From positions 1 to 10,616 of the forward strand of contig CAMLOU010000142.1 of the NCBI GenBank assembly GCA_946481735.1: DNA of 10,616 bases, written 5' to 3'. Below the pieces are notes generated by a model. It worked only from the letters and a program-made list of their open reading frames with translations. It ran no database searches and had not been told where the DNA came from. Below, in pieces: positions 1 to 5,417 of the stretch (position 1 is the stretch's first letter; each line of letters opens with the position of its first letter). The position numbers were made by a program, and so were the translations under genes. The DNA is from an uncultured Cellvibrio sp. (lineage in GTDB: Bacteria > Pseudomonadota > Gammaproteobacteria > Pseudomonadales > Cellvibrionaceae).

Positions 1-768
1 CGCTGCATTGATGGCCGCTATGAAATCAATTTTGCAGCGCTGGAAGCCCAGGCAAGACACGCGAAACTCCTGATGCTCTGCGCACCGCACAATCCGGTCG
101 GGCGCGTGTGGAGCAAGGCGGAATTACTGGGCGTGCTGCGCATCGCCAAAGAACATAACCTGATTATCCTGTCTGATGATATCCATGCAGATCTGGTTTA
201 TCCCGGTGTGACCCATACGATGATCGGTACCCTGGATACCGAGTTCGGAGAGTTTATTCGCACTAACGTCATCACCGCTGTTGCGCCGAGCAAAACGTTT
301 AATATTCCCGGTTTGGGTTTATCCAGTTTGATTGTGCCCAACCCGGAACACCGCAAAGCCTTGCACAAGGTTTTTGACCTCTTGCATGTCAGTAACAACA
401 ATCCGTTCAGCATTGCGGCATTTGAAGCAGCTTACAATGAAGGCGATCAATGGCTTGATAGTTTGATGATCTACCTTGAGCAAAATAAAACCATGGCTCG
501 GGATTTTATTGCTGAGCATTTGCCGCAGATTCGCTGCGCCGACATAGAAGGGACTTACCTCTTGTGGCTCGATTGCTCCGCTTTGCAGTTATCCGATTCT
601 GCTCTGCGTGACTTTTTTATTCGGGAATGCAAAGTGGGGATGAATCCCGGGGTCGTGTTTGGGCAAGAGGGCCAGGGGTTTATGCGCATGAATATCGGCA
701 CCACCCGGGCCAGATTGCAGGCCGCGCTACAGTCTATCGAAAAGGCTGTTGCTGCCATGGTCGGTTAG
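1..768 (+). CDS. MalY/PatB-type PLP-dependent C-S lyase (aminotransferase class I/II), 5'-truncated
   Basis: Partial gene: the frame is open from base 1, so the N-terminal third lies outside the window and about 255 codons remain, against roughly 390 in the family. Seen: the P-H-N-P-V-G-R-V-W motif near base 90, typical of the MalY/PatB branch; S-D-D-I-H-A-D, whose first Asp should contact the PLP pyridine nitrogen; and A-P-S-K-T-F-N-I-P-G-L, whose Lys codon at 292-294 is the expected Schiff-base lysine. A late R-M-N-I-G motif supplies the substrate-carboxylate Arg. Family members are cytosolic cystathionine beta-lyases/cysteine desulfhydrases that cleave C-S bonds to give pyruvate, ammonia and a thiol. 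Methionine biosynthesis or cysteine catabolism is therefore likely, but the substrate cannot be told from sequence. No terminator is evident between it and the chitinase gene. Confidence 0.9.
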   Translation, partial: RCIDGRYEINFAALEAQARHAKLLMLCAPHNPVGRVWSKAELLGVLRIAKEHNLIILSDDIHADLVYPGVTHTMIGTLDTEFGEFIRTNVITAVAPSKTFNIPGLGLSSLIVPNPEHRKALHKVFDLLHVSNNNPFSIAAFEAAYNEGDQWLDSLMIYLEQNKTMARDFIAEHLPQIRCADIEGTYLLWLDCSALQLSDSALRDFFIRECKVGMNPGVVFGQEGQGFMRMNIGTTRARLQAALQSIEKAVAAMVG

Positions 769-805
769 CCTGTGTTAGCGCTGTTGATAGCCGCTGCGCG
801 ATTAT

Positions 806-853
806 GATACTTATTATCTCTAAACCTCTATTGTCAGTGATAGTTAATATCAC
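806..853. promoter_or_regulatory. Two GATA-N5-TATC dyads, possible operators of the chitinase gene
   Basis: Dyad 1 is GATA-cttat-TATC at 806-818. Dyad 2 is GTGATA-gttaa-TATCAC at 837-853, with perfect 6-base arms. Their centres are 33 bases apart, about three helical turns. Dyad 2 fills the spacer between the predicted -35 and -10, a usual place for a repressor or a DNA-distorting activator. I do not recognise the cognate regulator. Confidence 0.4.
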
Positions 854-860
854 CTATATT
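831..860 (+). promoter_or_regulatory. Predicted sigma-70 promoter of the chitinase gene
   Basis: TTGTCA at 831-836 (5 of 6 to the -35 consensus) and TATATT at 855-860 (5 of 6 to the -10) are separated by 18 bases. This places the start near base 867 and gives a leader of about 85 bases before the ATG at 952. It is the best-matching pair I see in the 183-base gap. Prediction by eye only. Confidence 0.5.
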
Positions 861-951
861 CACCCTCTGTAATCGCTTTGTCATGATCGGTCGCGCCAGG
901 GTCGGCGGGTGGCGAAGTAGGTCCCGGTAAAACAAAAAACAGAGGTCGGCA

Positions 952-1992
952 ATGAAATACTTACTCCTTTCCTGCGTCATCCTGGGATTAACCGCCTGCG
1001 GCGGCAGTGGTGATGGCGGCAGTTCGTCCAATAGCTCCAGTTCCAGCAACCAGGTCAGTTCATCTTCCAGCAGTTCCAGCAGTTTTGACCCCGAGTGCCC
1101 GCAGGGCAAACATATCGTCGGTTACTTCCCTTCCTGGCAAGGCGATGTGCAGGACATCCAATACCAATACCTTACCCACATTATGTATTCCTTCGTGCTG
1201 CCCAACGACGACGGCAGCTTGCAGCCGCTGGACGCGGAAAGCATCGCCGAGCTGGGTGATCTGGTATTGCTGGCTCACGGGCAGGGTGTGAAAGTCGGCA
1301 TCGCGCTGGGTGGCTGGAATGATGGCGATGACAGCGCGTTTGTTGAGCTCACAGCCAACAGCGCAACCCGCACCGCCTTCGTCAACAACATCACCGACTT
1401 TGTGGTGCAACATAACCTTGATGGTGTCGATATGGACTGGGAGTACCCCAGCTCCAACGAAGAAGCCGAGGATTACACTGCATTGATGACCGAGCTGCGT
1501 GCGGCATTAGATGAGTTGAGCGGCGATAAATTTTTGACTGCTGCAGTAATCGCCCAAGGCGATTGGAATGGCCAATACATCCAGAGCACCGTGTTTGATC
1601 AAGTGGACTTCCTCAACATCATGGCGTACGACGAATGGAACGCGGTCAATCACTCCACGGTGACTTATGCGACTACCAGCGTTGATTATTGGGAAAACCG
1701 TGGTTTGTCCCGCGAAAAAACCGTACTTGGCGTTCCCTTTTATGCGCGCCCCAGTTGGGCAACTTACAGTAGCTACGTTGCTGCCGATCCCGCCAACGCC
1801 TGCACCGATTCCGTCGGCGACAACTATTACAACGGCATTCCCACTATCCGCGTCAAATCCGAACTCGCCAGCGACCGCGTGTGCGGCATGATGATGTGGG
1901 AATTGTCACAAGATACCCGGGACGAAACCTCCTTGCTTAAAGCCATATGGGAAGTGGTGAACGGGCAGGAGCCGTCTTATATTTGCGATTGA
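952..1992 (+). CDS. GH18 chitinase, surface lipoprotein
   Basis: 346-residue glycoside hydrolase family 18 enzyme that would hydrolyse beta-1,4-GlcNAc links of chitin by substrate-assisted, retaining catalysis. Residues 1-16 form a lipoprotein signal with lipobox L-T-A-C; Cys16 would be acylated. Gly at +2 rather than Asp fits outer-membrane sorting. A polyserine linker (about 24-44) leads to the catalytic barrel (about 53-340). The active-site motif D-G-V-D-M-D-W-E gives Asp157, Asp160, Asp162 and the acid Glu164. M-A-Y-D at 224-227 and W-E at 316-317 are further family marks. The beta-3 motif reads A-L-G-G instead of S-x-G-G. The stretch between P-F-Y-A-R and the last strand is only about 45 residues, so the chitin insertion domain of processive subfamily-A enzymes appears absent, and no binding module is present. 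The ATG follows AGAGG (941-945) by 6 bases. It is likely a surface-tethered enzyme acting on soluble or released chitin fragments. Confidence 0.93.
   Translation: MKYLLLSCVILGLTACGGSGDGGSSSNSSSSSNQVSSSSSSSSSFDPECPQGKHIVGYFPSWQGDVQDIQYQYLTHIMYSFVLPNDDGSLQPLDAESIAELGDLVLLAHGQGVKVGIALGGWNDGDDSAFVELTANSATRTAFVNNITDFVVQHNLDGVDMDWEYPSSNEEAEDYTALMTELRAALDELSGDKFLTAAVIAQGDWNGQYIQSTVFDQVDFLNIMAYDEWNAVNHSTVTYATTSVDYWENRGLSREKTVLGVPFYARPSWATYSSYVAADPANACTDSVGDNYYNGIPTIRVKSELASDRVCGMMMWELSQDTRDETSLLKAIWEVVNGQEPSYICD
1021..1083 (+). repeat. Polyserine linker-coding low-complexity tract
   Basis: A run of AGT/AGC/TCC/TCA/TCG codons encodes residues 24-44 of the chitinase, nearly all Ser with a few Asn, Gln and Val. 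Serine-rich spacers like this are typical of secreted enzymes in Cellvibrio, Saccharophagus and Teredinibacter. The mixed codons suggest selection for a serine linker rather than simple replication slippage. Confidence 0.85.
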
Positions 1993-2010
1993 GGTTAATC
2001 CTTTACCGGC

Positions 2011-2037
2011 TTGACTCAAGGGGTTATTGAATATACT
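2011..2037 (+). promoter_or_regulatory. Possible sigma-70 promoter of the SOS operon
   Basis: TTGACT at 2011-2016 (5 of 6) and TATACT at 2032-2037 (5 of 6) are 15 bases apart, a short but usable spacing. The -10 lies partly inside the LexA operator, so bound LexA would block polymerase. The expected start is near base 2044, leaving a leader of only about 30 bases before the ATG at 2076. Confidence 0.45.
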
Positions 2038-2053
2038 GTATTTACATACAGTA
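2034..2053. promoter_or_regulatory. LexA operator (SOS box)
   Basis: The 20 bases TACTGTATTTACATACAGTA contain CTGT-N8-ACAG with the flanking TA on each side, matching the gammaproteobacterial LexA consensus at all invariant positions. Symmetry extends outward to a 30-base palindrome at 2029-2058 with 13-base perfect arms and a 4-base centre. It lies 22 bases upstream of the radical SAM start codon and overlaps the predicted -10. Established: LexA represses such promoters and RecA-stimulated self-cleavage releases them after DNA damage. Inferred: the two genes downstream belong to the SOS regulon of this organism. Confidence 0.92.
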
Positions 2054-2075
2054 TATTCATGCCCGGTAGTTTGCC

Positions 2076-3320
2076 ATGAACCGCACCCTCGAAAAATTAA
2101 CGATATTATCCGACGCCGCTAAATACGATGCTTCCTGCTCGTCCAGCGGCAGCAAGCGGGCCAACCACAATAAAGGGTTGGGCAATTCGGATGGCATGGG
2201 TATTTGCCACAGTTATACCGAAGACGGCCGCTGCGTTTCCCTGTTGAAGATCCTGTTTACCAATCACTGTATTTATGACTGTGCCTATTGTGTAAGCCGC
2301 CGCAGTAATGATGTGCGCCGCGTGGCCTTTACGGTGGAAGAGGTGGTGGATCTCACCATAAATTTTTATCGGCGTAATTATATTGAAGGGCTGTTTCTCA
2401 GTTCCGGGATTTTTAAAAGCGCGGATTACACCATGGAGCGCCTGGTGCGGGTAGCGAAAACCTTGCGTCAACAGCATAGCTTTAACGGTTATATTCATTT
2501 GAAAGCGATTCCCGGTGCGAGTCCTGAACTACTGCATGAGGCGGGGCTGTATTCAGATCGGCTCAGCGTGAACATTGAGATTCCGTCGGAAACCAGTTTG
2601 AAAAAAGTTGCGCCGGAGAAAAATTACCCGGACATCATCACGCCCATGAATTACCTGAGTGACGAGAAAGACCGCTATCAGGATGATAAAAAACATATCA
2701 GGAAAACGCCGCTGTTTTTGCCAGCGGGGCAGAGCACCCAATTGATCGTGGGAGCTTCACCCGAGAGCGATTTACAGATTCTTCATCTTGCTGATGGCCT
2801 CTACAAACAACAACGTCTCAAGCGTGTGTACTATTCCGGTTACGTGCCCATCGCGACGGATAATCGTGTGCCGCTATTAAAGGCGCCGCCGCTGGTGCGG
2901 GAAAATCGGGTGTATCAGGCTGACTGGTTGTTGCGTTTTTACCGGTTTTCCGTCGACGAGATTGTCAGTGAAGCGCACCCCAATCTTGATCTGGAGGTGG
3001 ACCCCAAGGTGAGTTATGCGTTGCGTAATCCGGAAAAATTCCCGGTGGATATCAATAAAGCAGATTACGAAATGATCCTGCGTGTGCCGGGAATCGGTGT
3101 GAAATCCGCCATGAAAATTGTGAAATCCCGTGTGCACCAACGGCTCAATCTGGATCATTTGCAGCGCATGGGGGTCGCCCTTAAACGCGCGCGTTTTTTT
3201 ATTACCTGCCCGGGTAGCCAGCATCAGCATAAGGATTACGAAGCCAGTCGGTTACGCCAGATGATTTTGTCGAGCGAGTCTGCCGCGCGGCAGTCACCGC
3301 AGTTGAGCCTGTTCGGGTGA
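2076..3320 (+). CDS. Putative DNA repair/modification radical SAM protein with C-terminal HhH and clamp-binding tail
   Basis: 414 residues. Cys65-x3-Cys69-x2-Cys72 (in N-H-C-I-Y-D-C-A-Y-C) is the radical SAM [4Fe-4S] motif that cleaves S-adenosylmethionine to a 5'-deoxyadenosyl radical. Further cysteines at 21, 44 and 53 precede it. The alpha/beta core runs to about residue 260. A helix-hairpin-helix follows at about 323-352, with V-P-G-I-G-V-K-S-A at 337-345, the hairpin form that binds the DNA backbone without sequence preference. The last six residues, Q-L-S-L-F-G, match the beta-clamp-binding consensus QL(S/D)LF. The order and length fit the family of putative DNA modification/repair radical SAM proteins that co-occur with DUF4130 and family-4-like uracil-DNA glycosylases. 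The reaction and substrate are unknown to me. A weak GGTAG at 2065-2069 serves the ATG. The LexA box upstream and the partner 3 bases downstream indicate a damage-induced operon in the cytoplasm. Confidence 0.9.
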   Translation: MNRTLEKLTILSDAAKYDASCSSSGSKRANHNKGLGNSDGMGICHSYTEDGRCVSLLKILFTNHCIYDCAYCVSRRSNDVRRVAFTVEEVVDLTINFYRRNYIEGLFLSSGIFKSADYTMERLVRVAKTLRQQHSFNGYIHLKAIPGASPELLHEAGLYSDRLSVNIEIPSETSLKKVAPEKNYPDIITPMNYLSDEKDRYQDDKKHIRKTPLFLPAGQSTQLIVGASPESDLQILHLADGLYKQQRLKRVYYSGYVPIATDNRVPLLKAPPLVRENRVYQADWLLRFYRFSVDEIVSEAHPNLDLEVDPKVSYALRNPEKFPVDINKADYEMILRVPGIGVKSAMKIVKSRVHQRLNLDHLQRMGVALKRARFFITCPGSQHQHKDYEASRLRQMILSSESAARQSPQLSLFG

Positions 3321-3323
3321 GTT

Positions 3324-4124
3324 GTGAGCCTCTATCTTTATGATGGGAGCTTCGATGGTTTATTGACGGCCATTTTTGAATGCTTTGCTGACCGCCGCCA
3401 ACCGACCGATATCCTTAACCAGGAAACCTATCAAGCCTCGTTGCTCGAAGACTTGCGTCCGATACAGACGGATATTGCCAAAGCCGAGCGGGTAATCAAA
3501 GGGATAGACGCGCGTTCAGATGGCAAGGGCGGGGAGTTGGTGTATCAGTTATTCCTGTCCGAACTGACGGGAATAGAGCTGCGTATTTATCGCCTGGTGG
3601 AATTACTGGTACGCCAGAACGATCCCAATATTCTCGAAAACTACGCCAATCCGGATGTGCTTTACAGTGCGCAGGTCAGCAAGATGATCAGCCGCGAAGT
3701 GCACCGCATGCACGCCTTCGTACGTTTTCAAAAAGCCGCCAACAATATTTACTACGCTGTCATCAGCCCCGATTTCAATGTGATTCCATTGATTGGCGAT
3801 CATTTTCAACGGCGCTACGCCGACCAACGGTGGGTTATCTTCGATACGCGCCGACATTACGGCCTGTATTACGATTTAACACACACGTCGTTTATTGATG
3901 TGGAATCGGACATTCTGTCCGGTGCTACCGATGCCTCCGTTAACGCTTCCCTCGACGGTCTGGAGGATCAATATCAACAGCTATGGAAGCAATATTTTCA
4001 GTCGGTTACGATCCAGGAACGGCGCAATATCAAATTGCATCTGCGCCACGTGCCGAGGCGATACTGGAAGTATCTGGTTGAGAAGCAGGTGGGTAGGGAT
4101 GGGCTGCTGAGTCGCAAAAACTGA
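3324..4124 (+). CDS. DUF4130-family putative DNA repair protein, radical SAM partner
   Basis: 266 residues, GTG start 3 bases after the radical SAM stop, so the two genes are translationally linked; GGGTGAG just upstream is a possible ribosome site. It begins Y-L-Y-D-G-S-F-D-G-L-L, the usual opening of DUF4130. Also seen are R-E-V-H-R-M-H-A-F-V-R-F at about 125-136, P-D-F-N-V-I-P-L-I-G-D-H-F, the Trp-containing R-W-V-I-F-D-T-R-R, and the basic C-terminal R-R-N-I-K-L-H-L-R-H-V-P-R-R-Y-W-K-Y-L. These match the family always found beside the HhH radical SAM protein. In many genomes the protein is fused to a uracil-DNA-glycosylase-like domain. This copy stops right after DUF4130, so that domain is missing here. 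The many Arg, Lys and His residues could contact nucleic acid, but no catalytic role is known to me. It should share the SOS control of the gene upstream. Confidence 0.88.
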   Translation: MSLYLYDGSFDGLLTAIFECFADRRQPTDILNQETYQASLLEDLRPIQTDIAKAERVIKGIDARSDGKGGELVYQLFLSELTGIELRIYRLVELLVRQNDPNILENYANPDVLYSAQVSKMISREVHRMHAFVRFQKAANNIYYAVISPDFNVIPLIGDHFQRRYADQRWVIFDTRRHYGLYYDLTHTSFIDVESDILSGATDASVNASLDGLEDQYQQLWKQYFQSVTIQERRNIKLHLRHVPRRYWKYLVEKQVGRDGLLSRKN

Positions 4125-4126
4125 TC

Positions 4127-4132
4127 TATAAT
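4127..4132 (+). promoter_or_regulatory. Isolated consensus -10 hexamer ahead of the DUF418 gene
   Basis: A perfect TATAAT sits three bases after the DUF4130 stop codon and about 80 bases before the DUF418 start. No good -35 is found 16-18 bases upstream (the region reads CTGCTG), and there is no extended -10 TGn. The DUF418 gene may therefore have its own weak or activated promoter, or simply be the third gene of the SOS transcript. Confidence 0.25.
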
Positions 4133-4213
4133 TTCCCGGTTCCTGATGATTGGCCAGCCTTGTCTGTGCCAATATTTTCAACGATAAAAATAACCCTGTG
4201 CGGAAATAAATAG

Positions 4214-5371
4214 ATGACCCAATCCCCTGTACGCCCCCGCATTATGCTGGCAGATTCCCTGCGCGGTTTTGCCCTGATGGGGCTCTATATCGTGCACATG
4301 GTGGAATACTTTGAACTCTATTGGTACAAGCCGGAACCCGGTTGGGTGCATAACCTGATCTTTTTCCTGTTCGGCGGTAAAGCCTATGGCTTGTTTGCGC
4401 TGCTGTTCGGTTTATCGTTTTTTATTATCCTGGATAACTACCAGCGTCGCGGGCAGGATTTTCGCCTGCGTTTTTGCTGGCGCCTTACCTTGTTGCTGGT
4501 GTTTGGGTACTTGCACAGCGTGCTGTACGCCGGGGATATTTTGCAGTTGTTGGCGCTGTGCGGGTTTTTACTGGTATTAAGTCACCAGCTTTCCACTCGC
4601 TGGCTGATCGGGTTTGCGGCGTTTTTCCTGGTTCAGGTTCCGCAGATTCTCCTAATCATCGTGTACAGCCTGGTACCCGACTGGTCTTATCCGGGGCCGA
4701 TATTTCCCAGCCTGATGACGGCTAATTTTGAAGCCTTTGCCCACGCAGACTTGCCTGGACTCTTGCATCACAATCTGCTTGACGGGCAACGGGGTAAGTG
4801 GGCGTTTTTTATCGAAACCGGACGCTTGTGGAATATTATCGGGTTGATGTTTGTCGGCGCTGTGTTGGGCAGAACCGGTTTTTTTGAGCGGGCAGATATA
4901 GCGTTAACGCAATTGATGAAGTACTTGTTCGCAGCGCTTATCGCTTACCTTACGGTATTTTTTCTTAAGGACAATTTAATGAATGCGGTTCCCGCCGGGA
5001 TGTCACGCTGGTCCACCGGGCAAGTTTTCACTTATTACGAAAACCTTGCGCTGATTGCGGCCGGTGTTGTTATTTTTATGCTGCTGTTCAAAGCCGAATT
5101 TTCTCGCAAGGTGTTGCTATGCTTTGCACCTGCCGGTCGTTTAACCTTAACGTTTTATATCGCACAAAGCCTGGTGTTTGTGCCGGTTTTCTACGGTTTT
5201 GGATTGGCTGCCTACAGTTTTATCGGGCAAGTTCCCAGCTTGTTGCTGGGTGTTGTGTGCTGGATCATTCAAATGGTACTAGCGTGGTTTTGGTTGCGGC
5301 ACTTCCGTTATGGGCCGCTTGAATGGGTGTGGCGAAAGTTAACCTTTGTTGGTTTTACCCACACCCGCTAA
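4214..5371 (+). CDS. DUF418 (YeiB-like) polytopic inner-membrane protein
   Basis: 385 residues with roughly ten hydrophobic segments (for example about 14-31, 46-73, 89-124, 128-152, 205-220, 236-252, 276-292, 308-330 and 336-360). The N-terminal D-S-L-R-G-F-A-L-M-G matches the YeiB/DUF418 opening (D-x-L-R-G-x-A-L-x-G), which is related to membrane acyltransferases. The C-terminal part carries the DUF418 marks P-A-G-R-L-T-L-T-F-Y-I-A-Q-S (306-319) and F-R-Y-G-P-L-E-W-V-W-R (364-374). The length is normal for the family. Its function is undefined; a transport or acyl-transfer role is only suggested by membrane topology. The ATG at 4214 is preceded by a poor ribosome site. It lies 89 bases after the DUF4130 gene on the same strand with no terminator between, so read-through from the SOS promoter is possible, but a shared function is not implied. 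Confidence 0.88.
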   Translation: MTQSPVRPRIMLADSLRGFALMGLYIVHMVEYFELYWYKPEPGWVHNLIFFLFGGKAYGLFALLFGLSFFIILDNYQRRGQDFRLRFCWRLTLLLVFGYLHSVLYAGDILQLLALCGFLLVLSHQLSTRWLIGFAAFFLVQVPQILLIIVYSLVPDWSYPGPIFPSLMTANFEAFAHADLPGLLHHNLLDGQRGKWAFFIETGRLWNIIGLMFVGAVLGRTGFFERADIALTQLMKYLFAALIAYLTVFFLKDNLMNAVPAGMSRWSTGQVFTYYENLALIAAGVVIFMLLFKAEFSRKVLLCFAPAGRLTLTFYIAQSLVFVPVFYGFGLAAYSFIGQVPSLLLGVVCWIIQMVLAWFWLRHFRYGPLEWVWRKLTFVGFTHTR

Positions 5372-5375
5372 ACAG

Positions 5376-5404
5376 AAAAAGCCGGCAAACTTATGCCGGC
5401 TTTT
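5376..5404. terminator. Bidirectional intrinsic terminator between convergent genes
   Basis: AAAAGCCGGC, an 8-base loop, then GCCGGCTTTT: a 10-base-pair stem of GC core and A/T flanks, giving a U tract in either direction. It sits in the 46-base gap between the convergent DUF418 gene (stop at 5371) and the esterase gene (stop at 5418) and would end both transcripts. Confidence 0.9.
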
Positions 5405-5417
5405 ATCACCGTTTGCC

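Noticed and set aside
769..830. GC-rich stretch after the C-S lyase stop as a terminator
   Set aside because: The possible stem near 776-800 is imperfect and has no T tract.
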